DNA of 64,000 nt from contig LT598463.1 of assembly GCA_900074745.1 (NCBI GenBank), positions 7,926 to 71,925 on the forward strand, read 5' to 3'. Below are positions 19,013 to 27,453 of this stretch, in pieces (position 1 is the first letter of the stretch; each line of letters opens with the position of its first letter). A program made the translations under genes and the position numbers. Below the pieces are notes generated by a model that saw only the letters and a list, made by a program, of their open reading frames with translations, did not search any database and had not been told where the DNA came from. Source of the DNA: Lachancea mirantina. Lineage: Eukaryota; Ascomycota; Saccharomycetes; Saccharomycetales; Saccharomycetaceae.

Positions 19013-20113
19013 ATGTCGTTCAAATCAATTCCGGTGCTGGATTTAGGGGAGGCTTTTGATTCAAATACCAAGTCACAGTTTCTGGAAGACTTACGTGACG
19101 CTCTGATCAACGTCGGATTTCTTCTCTTGACTAATTTTGGAGGCATCGGACCGAACAGTAAAGACTTTGCTGAGATCAAGGAACAAGCCATCGAGTTTTT
19201 TGAACTTCCTGATGATGTCAAAGAGCGCTGTGAAATGATACACTCACCTCACTTCCTAGGATACACGAGACTGGGAAACGAAGTCACGGCTAAGAAGGCG
19301 GACTGGAGGGAGCAAATTGACCTCGCAACCGAACTGCCTGCACCTGGGCCAGGAGAGCCTATATATAGGCAAATTGAAGGCCCAAACCTGTGGCCTGATC
19401 CTAAATATATTCCGAAATTCCGACCTTGCGTAACGCAATTCATTAACAAAATGACATTGCTTAGCACTGTATTCCGTTCACTTGTTTGTGAAGCGATTGG
19501 TCTACTTCCGGATGGGTTCGATTCGTATTTGAAACCAAACCAGCAATGTAAAATGAAAATTATTGCCTACCCAGAACATTCAGAAAACGATGTCAACGAG
19601 GGAGCAGCAAAACCAGGTCAAGGAGTTGGGCCTCATCGTGATTCAGACCTTTTGACGTACATTTTTCAGGCGTCCGATCACCAAGGTTGCCTTCAGGTTC
19701 AGAATTTCCAAGGACAATGGATCTCTGTCGATAACCTTCCGGGAAGTGTGGTTGTTAACGTTGGACAGACCTTAGAAGCGATTTCTGACGGTGTATGTAA
19801 AGCTACCATACATCGAGTTCTGAGTCCAGAAGCCCATTCCGGCATCCGTCTGTCAATACCTTTTTTCCAAACGATCGATTTGGATACCCACAAGAGCATC
19901 ATCTCAGGGATTCCGACGCAGATTTTGAGGAAGCGAGATATAAGAGATAAGCTTCTTAAAGATTGGGGCTCTGATGTAGGCTTCCAATATACCCCGGATT
20001 TGGAGAGGCATCCAGTTGGATACGCAGTTTTTCGCAATAGGATCAAATCGCACCAGGACGTTGCTGCAAGATGGTATCCAGAGATTCTAAAAGAGGTTTT
20101 GAATGAATTTTAA
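19013..20113 (+). CDS. 2-oxoglutarate/Fe(II)-dependent oxygenase (isopenicillin N synthase-like)
   Basis: A 366-residue non-heme iron enzyme that couples oxidation of an unknown small substrate to 2-oxoglutarate decarboxylation. The N-terminal DIOX_N domain starts IPVLDLGEA and has GFLLLTNFG. The iron ligands are visible: His208 and Asp210 in GVGPHRDSD, and His267 in ATIHRVLSP, with Arg279 in GIRLSIPFF for 2-oxoglutarate. The length fits the family for a start at 19013. An in-frame ATG at 18845 would add 56 residues with a CNVCREC motif; it is less likely because the family begins near IPVLDL. The esterase gene is convergent with it. Family members are scarce in S. cerevisiae, so this may be accessory or transferred. 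The substrate is unknown. Confidence 0.92.
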   Translation: MSFKSIPVLDLGEAFDSNTKSQFLEDLRDALINVGFLLLTNFGGIGPNSKDFAEIKEQAIEFFELPDDVKERCEMIHSPHFLGYTRLGNEVTAKKADWREQIDLATELPAPGPGEPIYRQIEGPNLWPDPKYIPKFRPCVTQFINKMTLLSTVFRSLVCEAIGLLPDGFDSYLKPNQQCKMKIIAYPEHSENDVNEGAAKPGQGVGPHRDSDLLTYIFQASDHQGCLQVQNFQGQWISVDNLPGSVVVNVGQTLEAISDGVCKATIHRVLSPEAHSGIRLSIPFFQTIDLDTHKSIISGIPTQILRKRDIRDKLLKDWGSDVGFQYTPDLERHPVGYAVFRNRIKSHQDVAARWYPEILKEVLNEF

Positions 20114-20481
20114 AACGGATAGCCATACATTCTTTTGTCAGTCATTGTGTGGTTGATTGGGAATTTAGATGAAACAACATCTCAAAAGATTATATTTTAG
20201 CGCTCAATGCATGGAAACAGGGGGGATGCTATAATATATAGACGTACTTGTGATTTAAAGAGGCCTCTGTTCTAAAGTTTGCTTTATCTGACCACCTAGC
20301 AGATGCTATATGAGACATGACGATGAGGAGAGAGACTGAAGCTTGTAAGATATTGAACTTACAGACAAGCGAAGCCAACAAAGATAAATAGGCTTTAGTT
20401 TTCGAAGAATCTTCTCAAGGCGCGAGAGGCAAACTATTCGATGAATTGAGGTCGGTCAAGCTTTAAATGAAGAAAACATCA
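20114..20481. other. Convergent spacer, nothing recognised
   Basis: A 368-bp gap between the 3' ends of the oxygenase and esterase genes. Terminators are expected, and no other element is seen. Confidence 0.5.
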
Positions 20482-22116
20482 TCAGACTTGCGCCATATAC
20501 GCCACGTTCGCCACTTTCACACCTCTGTCCCAGTCAGGATCCGCTTCATATTCAATTGAGCCGTCTTGCTTAAACCATCGAATTTTTTTAATATCTGCCG
20601 AACTCCAACCGTCAATATAGTCATTAAAATTGAGAAAACTTAAATAGGGTTTTAGCCAATTTCGGGTAATGGTAATCTCTTCTTCGTTGTAACCGTCCCT
20701 CAAAGAGTAGAACCAGATCGGAGTGTCACAGCCATGGGGCACTCCATCATTGGGAGCCAGAAACTCATCAACATATTTTGGTCGGAAACTTACTCGATAC
20801 CGAAAGACGTCTTGTTGAGGGAAGCCGTTATTGATAATCTTGTCCAAGAAGCCCCTGAGCGATGCGTAAACTTGTCCATCTGCCACAATTTTTCCATAAA
20901 GTTTGCTGAGTTCCAATGGTGAACTTTCAGCTGGATTGCTGATTTGGTTAACGTCGTAAACTTCTAACAAAGAATCGACGACTTTTTTTGGATAGTAGTT
21001 CTCGACTTGATCTATCAGATTTGGAAGACTTGTTGGAGGATTGAAAACGGAATATGTTAGCCCTTCATTACTAACGTCGCCACACATGAGCCGGACTCCT
21101 TTGGCTTTCAGCATTTGAGCATATTCTCCGGACAAAATGTCTTGTAAAAGTGTTGGAGGTACGAATTCGCCGTCAGTCACTGCACGGAAAGTGTGCATCC
21201 TCAATTCGGGTATGATATCCTCAAGATAGCCTGCATCTATTTTACGGAGCGCAGTCAGTTTTTCTTCAGGAGCAAGGTCAGAGGATATAGCAAGCTTAGC
21301 GCAAACCTCTTCAAACTGTTCTTGTGTCTCGCTAAGAGTTTTAGGCTGAACGAAGAGACAATTCGAAAAAAAGATCACTTGCTTTATTAATTGGCTTTCT
21401 TCTTGATGGTAAAGCTCGTAGGCCAGCTGGAAAAAGGTGGAATAGGCACCAGCACTCAAGCCGCTCAAAGTTAACTTTTCAGAGTTCCCGCCGAAATATT
21501 TGATGTTATCATGTACCCATTCTAATGCAAAGCGCTGATCCCAAAAACCCACGTTCAATCCTTTGGAGTCTTCTTTCAGAAGTTCTTCGCATGATAAAAA
21601 TCCAAAAATGTTGAGTCGGTATCCCGGAGTGACTAAGATGAACTTGTCGCGAGTCTCCTCATCATCAAAAAGTTCCATTGCGTTGTAAGCATCCGAGCTT
21701 GGAGAACCGTTTTGTAACCAGCCGCCATGAATATAAATCAAAACTGGCCAGCCATCCTTGGGCTTGAACTTATCAGAAGCCGGAACGGAAATATTCAAGT
21801 AAGTGATATTCTCGTCACTTGGAGACTTAATATAACCCAAACGAATATCATCACTGGCAGGTTGAGGACATTTCAACTTGAAATCAATATATTCGCCGGT
21901 GTAATCAAAGTCCTCCGGGATTTTCCTTGGCCTTTTGAATCTGTTTTCTCCATCTACAGAAAGCGAGTAAGGAATTCCACAGAAACGATGGCACAATTCT
22001 TTTTTTGATCGAGGACTTCTTAGAGCACACCCTGTAACAGTCCCTTGGTTACCTATTTGGACATCAACTCTGCGGCAATTTTCGGTGGCTATCGGTGTAT
22101 TTTTTATGAACGCCAT
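20482..22116 (-). CDS. Type B carboxylesterase
   Basis: A 544-residue alpha/beta hydrolase of the carboxylesterase/lipase type B family (COesterase). The oxyanion hole is in VLIYIHGGWLQNGS, the nucleophile Ser is about residue 221 in GLSAGAYS, and the catalytic His is likely in VPHGCDTPIWF. The acid is probably the Glu in MCGDVSNEGLTYS. FCGIPYSLSVDGENRFKRP matches the family's G-(I/V)-PYA...RF-(K/R)-P block near the N-terminus. There is no signal peptide, so it should act inside the cell, unlike secreted fungal lipases of this family. Ester or carbamate substrates are possible. It lies head to tail with the THI73-like permease (226 bp), which suggests import followed by hydrolysis. The family is not typical of Saccharomycetaceae core genomes. 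Confidence 0.92.
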   Translation of the reverse strand: MAFIKNTPIATENCRRVDVQIGNQGTVTGCALRSPRSKKELCHRFCGIPYSLSVDGENRFKRPRKIPEDFDYTGEYIDFKLKCPQPASDDIRLGYIKSPSDENITYLNISVPASDKFKPKDGWPVLIYIHGGWLQNGSPSSDAYNAMELFDDEETRDKFILVTPGYRLNIFGFLSCEELLKEDSKGLNVGFWDQRFALEWVHDNIKYFGGNSEKLTLSGLSAGAYSTFFQLAYELYHQEESQLIKQVIFFSNCLFVQPKTLSETQEQFEEVCAKLAISSDLAPEEKLTALRKIDAGYLEDIIPELRMHTFRAVTDGEFVPPTLLQDILSGEYAQMLKAKGVRLMCGDVSNEGLTYSVFNPPTSLPNLIDQVENYYPKKVVDSLLEVYDVNQISNPAESSPLELSKLYGKIVADGQVYASLRGFLDKIINNGFPQQDVFRYRVSFRPKYVDEFLAPNDGVPHGCDTPIWFYSLRDGYNEEEITITRNWLKPYLSFLNFNDYIDGWSSADIKKIRWFKQDGSIEYEADPDWDRGVKVANVAYMAQV

Positions 22117-22341
22117 AATAATATCGAGATTCCGAACTAAGGCGGAGCGCTTTGAAATGCTATGAATATGACTTCAACTGTTTAGAAGTCCAAAATGAAC
22201 CCTATTATATAGTTCTCGAAGATAGGAATATCATAAGCTTTATGCAGCCAAGATTGACTCCAATTTTTGACGAGAGAGTTTTGCAAAACAAACTGCCTTT
22301 GATAAGAGCACATTTCCAAATATAAAGCTATCTTTCCCTAT

Positions 22342-23985
22342 CTATAGAGTGTATCTGAAATAAGGATTTTCGAAATCTGTAAGATCCGCAAATTCCATAT
22401 TTTCGATTTCAGCAACCTGGCCTGCAGCTTGCAGTTTATCCCTCCTTTTATTTTCCCGGATGTTTATGATGTATAGCGCCAAGAGAATGACTATGGCACA
22501 AGCATAGCAAACAACCAGCGCAGTCTTCGCTCCGGCATAATGAGGTGCTTGGCTGGCAATAAAAGTATGAGGGCCAGCAATGTTCGCAGCTGCATAAGCC
22601 AACAAGTTAATTGAAGAAACAGTCCATTTCTTCGTGTAGCCAAGTGTGTTAGCCGAAATATTCGCGAGTACGCAAATAAAAGCCACAGGCGCTATGTAGG
22701 TCAGCATCAGCCCACCTAACCGCGCATGTCTATCCTTATCGGCATAAGCCAGCATACAACAAGCAATGAGAACCAAACTCGTGCTGATCATCGACCAAAC
22801 TAACCTATCCTCCAAATATTTAATCTTCTTTTTGGAGCAATAATATGAGGCAAAGCCGAAAACAGGCAGACCAACCCATTCTACTGCTGCCATTCCCATT
22901 GCAACCAATAAAGACTTATCTGTTGTAAATCCAAAATCTCCTTTGATGAGTATGGATTGAAAATTGGTTAGTCCACCATTAGGAATATCAGCCGCCACTG
23001 AGTATAGGAAGTAAAGCCAAGTTCGAGGATCCTTGAGTGCTTCAATAATTTGGTGCTTTTTGATGTTATGATTCCCAAACCCCTGCTGATTACCTCTGAT
23101 TCTTTGAACAAGTAAAAGTTTTTCCCGCTTTGTTAAAAACCAAGCGTTCTGGGGCGAATCGGGAAGATGGGCCGCCATTAGCATACCCACAAAAATCGTG
23201 ATACATCCAGTGGTGATAAAAACAATCTTCCAGGCGGGAATCGAGTAGGAATCAGAACGAGTATAAAGACCGTAAGCCATACCCGAGCCCCAAATGCCTC
23301 CTAAACCATTGAATCCAAACCAAATGCAGATTCTCAGAAACTGTTCCTCTTTCTTCCAATACTGGGCGGTAATAATGGTAAAGGCAGGTGTGACTGCGCT
23401 CTCAAAAAATCCTAACAAACATCTCAGGAAGATGAAGGACGCATAATTGACGGTTGGTGCAGAGTGCAACGCCAAAACCATTCCCCACACCACAATAATA
23501 GCACAAAGGAGTTTCATGAAGTATTTGGTTTTCTGCAGTAAAGGTGGCAGGATGAATAGACCCAACAGATATCCAAAGTAAAAAGAGGAACCAACCCATG
23601 TGTATTGATTCCCGGTCATTTTTAGATCCTTTAAGAGGCCCATGATGGCCGCGTTACTGTTTGTGGTTTTGTCCATGAATTGCACGGCGTAAAGGATTGA
23701 CATTAGGGGAAACAAACAAAGGTCGATTTTACGGACTAGTTTCTTATCCTCTTCTGGGGTTAGTTCTATATCTTTAGCTTCGAAGGCAAGCTTCATGGCA
23801 TCATCAAAATCACCAGTGATTTCCACGACCTTTCCATGAGGAGACATGATGGTCGAAAGCACGGCTTCCGCCCCAATATCGGCTTCTGCGAACCCCATGT
23901 TTTGCACATTAGTTTGAATCAGATTTTTCTCATCTTGTGATTCGGACGACACAGTGTCTCCCGCCTCGCCAGCGTTTGTTTTCAT
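22342..23985 (-). CDS. THI73-like permease, second copy
   Basis: A 547-residue paralogue of the permease at 567-2243, with strong similarity throughout, including the soluble N-terminal block (VLSTIMSPHGKVVEITG, DDAMKLAFE) and the end MEFADLTDFENPYFRYTL. Conserved blocks: FMDKTTNSNAAIMGL, TIITAQYWKKEEQ, IRGNQQGFGNHNIKK, YTKKWTVSSINLLAYAAAN. One visible difference is FYFGYLLGLFILPPLLQK in place of FYFGYLFFNLGPGQLIFQK in membrane segment 2, a likely specificity difference. The frame opens one codon earlier with GTG; the ATG is at 23985. It is downstream of FET4 on the same strand and upstream of the carboxylesterase. A carboxylate substrate is likely but unproven. Confidence 0.94.
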   Translation of the reverse strand: MKTNAGEAGDTVSSESQDEKNLIQTNVQNMGFAEADIGAEAVLSTIMSPHGKVVEITGDFDDAMKLAFEAKDIELTPEEDKKLVRKIDLCLFPLMSILYAVQFMDKTTNSNAAIMGLLKDLKMTGNQYTWVGSSFYFGYLLGLFILPPLLQKTKYFMKLLCAIIVVWGMVLALHSAPTVNYASFIFLRCLLGFFESAVTPAFTIITAQYWKKEEQFLRICIWFGFNGLGGIWGSGMAYGLYTRSDSYSIPAWKIVFITTGCITIFVGMLMAAHLPDSPQNAWFLTKREKLLLVQRIRGNQQGFGNHNIKKHQIIEALKDPRTWLYFLYSVAADIPNGGLTNFQSILIKGDFGFTTDKSLLVAMGMAAVEWVGLPVFGFASYYCSKKKIKYLEDRLVWSMISTSLVLIACCMLAYADKDRHARLGGLMLTYIAPVAFICVLANISANTLGYTKKWTVSSINLLAYAAANIAGPHTFIASQAPHYAGAKTALVVCYACAIVILLALYIINIRENKRRDKLQAAGQVAEIENMEFADLTDFENPYFRYTL

Positions 23986-24337
23986 CACTGATAGCTTTTC
24001 TAGCAGTAACTCGTCGGTTAAGAAATAAAAGACCAGAGGCCAAGTTATGATGCTCTCGAAGACGTTTGGTTATTCTTTTGTATGGATAGATTCATGTCTG
24101 GTCGCTGTTCTCAAAGATAATGACTTTATCTCCCATGCATATTATATGCTATCAGATTAAAGATAGTGCTCGAACATACCGAGAGCTCGGTCCTCGGTAT
24201 CAAAATTAGGTTAAACTCCTCCTTTTTTGGTATATCAAGCCGTAAATCTTTCTGGAACGTTGACAAAGGTCCGAAGTCTTCTTCTGCTTGTCTCTCGGTG
24301 AGAACTGCAAATCGAAAGCTTGTATAGATAAGCGTTC

Positions 24338-24369
24338 TTATCTATTTATCTATCTATCTATCTTTCTTT
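24338..24369. repeat. Tetranucleotide microsatellite (TATC)n
   Basis: An imperfect run of TATC/TTTC units in the spacer between the THI73-like gene's promoter and the FET4 3' end. It is a simple repeat with no known role. Confidence 0.85.
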
Positions 24370-24455
24370 GATAACGAAAATTCACTGCCTATGGATATAT
24401 CATTTTCGAGATAATTTAAACGCCCTTATCAACTGTTTCTCGCTTCCTTTTTCGT

Positions 24456-26084
24456 TCAGCGGGATAATGAATAGGACTCCTCCACATATGATAGTAAAGC
24501 AACTCTGCGGGCATAGAGCGCCGAGACTTGTAACCGCCGCTTTTTGTCCGCCCAATTATGGGCCTGCAGTAGAACAATAAGAAAAAAAGCTTCAATAATC
24601 ATAGTAGGTGTGTTGCAGATCAGTTGACCCGTTTCGCTCCAGTGAAGACAGGATGCAATCACTATAAGAGATATAATCATGACAACGGACACCAAGACAC
24701 TCCATTCAGATGAGCAGATCGAGTTTATCTTGCAAGAGATGCGATATGTGATAGATTTGAGAGGAGCAAAAGAATCAATGTTTGCTATGCAATCATCGGG
24801 GAGCTCAATTCCCAAAATTTGGAAAAGCCCGTAATCTTCCTCTGCCACTGTCGCATAATTGCTCTCTTCGTGAACGACAATCTTAAAATAGACCTGTCTC
24901 AGAACAAAACCGTCCAGAAAGCCGACTAAGCCTGTGTAAGTACCGATAATGAGCCACCAGTTGCCATTCCAGGACATGGGCTTCCCGATGGCTATCCAGA
25001 CAGCGATGACGCCAACCGCAATACAGACACCGATACCCGTACCGATGACATCGGCATACCAGTCAATGCATTTCGTTAGATTATTCCGTTTGTGAGTTGG
25101 TATGCAGACATTGGGATTATCTGTTTCAAAGTCGCAAAAATAGGTTCTCAAATGCCTCTCAATTGCTTGGTCCATTCTTGAAATTTCCAAGATGAATTTC
25201 GCAATGAATCTATCGTGTCTGGCTCTAGTATTCTGTAGGAACACGCAGCACACTAAGATGATAACGGCAGTCGAGGTGTTCACGTAGAGTTGCCACTCAT
25301 CACTAAATTTCGCCATCTTAGGATTGCTTGCGCTGTATGGTGGTTTGTTTCCTGTTGCGGTTGGCACAGCCCCGCAGCCAACCCAAGTGAAAATGCCGAG
25401 CCAAAATACGATCATGACGGGCAAAGACCCGATAATTTCGCCAGCCTTCGAACACACTCTGTCGTACCAGCTTTCAACAGGAAGTGCTGCAGAAATGTCG
25501 CTGCGCTTTACTTGACAAGCAGTTGACTTGTTTCCCTTTCGATCCTCAGTCGTGCAAAACCTCTTGATAGTTTTCAGACGGGACCTAATATTGGCACAGA
25601 TCCAGACGTGCTCGTGGCTACTATTTAATTGCTGTCTCATCAAAAGCGTATCCCAGAAGTAAGATTGGATCGACTGTCCGTCCTGCATGACGATTTGCCA
25701 GTTATCAGGCGCTTTGTAAATAATCCCTACAATGATCCAAACGATGAGGATAATCCACATGAAAAAAAATACCAACTGCGACCCAGCAAAATCAACCAAT
25801 CGATCTAGCCCTTTGTCGAAAGAGTCTTTTTTCAGACCGGTATAATTCAGCTTTGTCCAAACTTTTCCGTTGCTGAGCCCAAGCTCAACATTGTCAAAAC
25901 TGCTTTGGTCGCTATCGGAGCTCACGGTATTCACCTCTTCTTTTTGCTCACTCTTGGAGTCGGCATCCCCGTGATGCAAAAAGATCCCCCCGGCACATAT
26001 GGGAGCTTTGTGATTTACGTCTGGACGGCATCCCGGATTTCCAAAATATTCTCTTATGCGAACTCTTAAGCTTCTACCGGTCAT
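24456..26084 (-). CDS. FET4: Low-affinity Fe(II) transporter of the plasma membrane
   Basis: A 542-residue homologue of S. cerevisiae Fet4 (552), which takes up Fe(II) and also Cu, Zn and Mn at low affinity. Near the N-terminus YFGNPGCRPDVNHKAP matches the Fet4 opening. The family signature is VMQDGQSIQSYFWDTLLMRQQ after the first membrane segments (LVFFFMWIILIVWIIVGIIY), and later WYADVIGTGIGVCI, WLIIGTYTGLVGFLDGFVLRQVYF and NTPTMIIEAFFLIVLLQAHNWAD. The frame extends 15 codons upstream to a GTG only, so the ATG at 26084 is taken. The promoter has an Aft-type site at 26269. In S. cerevisiae FET4 is also subtelomeric. Confidence 0.96.
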   Translation of the reverse strand: MTGRSLRVRIREYFGNPGCRPDVNHKAPICAGGIFLHHGDADSKSEQKEEVNTVSSDSDQSSFDNVELGLSNGKVWTKLNYTGLKKDSFDKGLDRLVDFAGSQLVFFFMWIILIVWIIVGIIYKAPDNWQIVMQDGQSIQSYFWDTLLMRQQLNSSHEHVWICANIRSRLKTIKRFCTTEDRKGNKSTACQVKRSDISAALPVESWYDRVCSKAGEIIGSLPVMIVFWLGIFTWVGCGAVPTATGNKPPYSASNPKMAKFSDEWQLYVNTSTAVIILVCCVFLQNTRARHDRFIAKFILEISRMDQAIERHLRTYFCDFETDNPNVCIPTHKRNNLTKCIDWYADVIGTGIGVCIAVGVIAVWIAIGKPMSWNGNWWLIIGTYTGLVGFLDGFVLRQVYFKIVVHEESNYATVAEEDYGLFQILGIELPDDCIANIDSFAPLKSITYRISCKINSICSSEWSVLVSVVMIISLIVIASCLHWSETGQLICNTPTMIIEAFFLIVLLQAHNWADKKRRLQVSALYARRVALLSYVEESYSLSR

Positions 26085-27453
26085 TTTAGCTAATTTGACA
26101 GGGTTGCCTAAGACAGCTTGTGTAGGCACGTTGAAAGTCTTGGCAAAAAACTCCGTTACGGTGTCAGCATGGCATTACTCTGCTTAAGTATCAACATCTA
26201 CTCAGCGCGAAGTTTGAGTAGGTGCACTTTCCAGCGACGTATACAACGCAGCCCTTAGCAAGCGGGACTGCACCCACTTTTAGTACATATACTAATTTCG
26301 AGACTCACTTCTCCGAACCCGGATGGTTAACGATGACGCGGAATTGATTCTGTACGAGAGACGCGGTAAAAAATTTGCGCAGCAGCCATTCTGCATAGAA
26401 AAAAAATTTTTTTTCGAAGCTCATTTCTCCGCCAAAATCTTCCTAGTCAGGAAAGTTCATTATAACATGATAAATTTGCCCGAGATGCTCTAGTGGCGCG
26501 AGTTTATTAAACGACAGTTGTTTGGACCCTGCTCATATTTATCCGTCAAGGCTGGTAGGTCCCAACGGTTGAAAGCTCAATATAGCTCGTTTGAGTCGAA
26601 TCGTATACGATTTCTCTAAATTGTATGTGGATCAAATGAGGGCCCTGTAACAAAACGGCTCTGTATAAGCTACTTTCTCGAAATAATTGTTAAAGCGAGC
26701 AAAACTTGTCTTCTTTAGTTTTACTTTATTCTGACGTTGTTGTCAAGTGACTGACGGTGTTCTTCGTGAGGCAAAGGCCGCTCGGACTTTTCGAGCAATT
26801 GGGCGTTTCGCTTCTTATTGGACAGACGAAGTGAGGTGGTTCAGATGTTTGAGTGCACGATTTATTCGAGGCAAGGTTAACGCGACTCGGACCGTCCAAT
26901 TCGTAAATAGTGGTCGATTCACGTGTAAATGGCGTCTAACATCACCTCCCGGACTAGTACAAACGGAGTTGGCGAAAACCATTGGGAGAGGAGGAGCTAG
27001 CGTTGTAGAAATTTTAGCGCTGAATTTTATACATGAAAATTCAATTGCCAAGTTAACATTCCTAACTAATCCATTGCACAAAACGGTCTTTATTTTGTCT
27101 TAGCCATTGGTTTCGGTCAAGACTTTGGGTACTGTAGAGATTGTAGTAATCGTCGTTTATCAGATATGTAATGTCATAGATGATATTTGTTGCTCGTAGA
27201 CCACCATGTTCGTCAAGTAGGCAAGGAGTTATTTGAACTGGATGTGTAATTTCAAGTAATTCGAAAGGTGGATTTTAGTGAACACCTGCGATGACATTTT
27301 GTTACCTAAAGAATTTTTCAAACCTTTTACATTTTATGCCACGTCAGCGACATTCACCTTAAACTTTCGAATTAAGCTGTCAAAAATATTAGAAAAAATC
27401 TATTGATCATCCTGCATGACAGGTTCTAAATAAATCTGTCATTAACAACTTTC
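26085..27453. other. 1.4-kb gene-free region upstream of FET4
   Basis: Apart from the Aft-type site I find no gene. A 118-codon frame at 26747-27103 starts with GTG and has no ATG or known domain, and the frame opposite it starts with TTG. No LTR similarity or tRNA was seen. The left part should be the FET4 promoter and the right end the terminator of the next gene. Confidence 0.5.
26269..26276 (+). promoter_or_regulatory. Aft-type iron-response element upstream of FET4
   Basis: TGCACCCA fits the yeast Aft1/Aft2 site (Y-R-CACCC-R) and lies about 185 bp upstream of the FET4 ATG. FET4 is a known Aft1 target in S. cerevisiae. An eight-base match can occur by chance, so support is moderate. Confidence 0.5.

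Noticed and set aside
26747-27103. 118-codon open frame upstream of FET4
   Set aside because: It begins with GTG, contains no ATG, has no recognisable domain, and the opposite strand is equally open.
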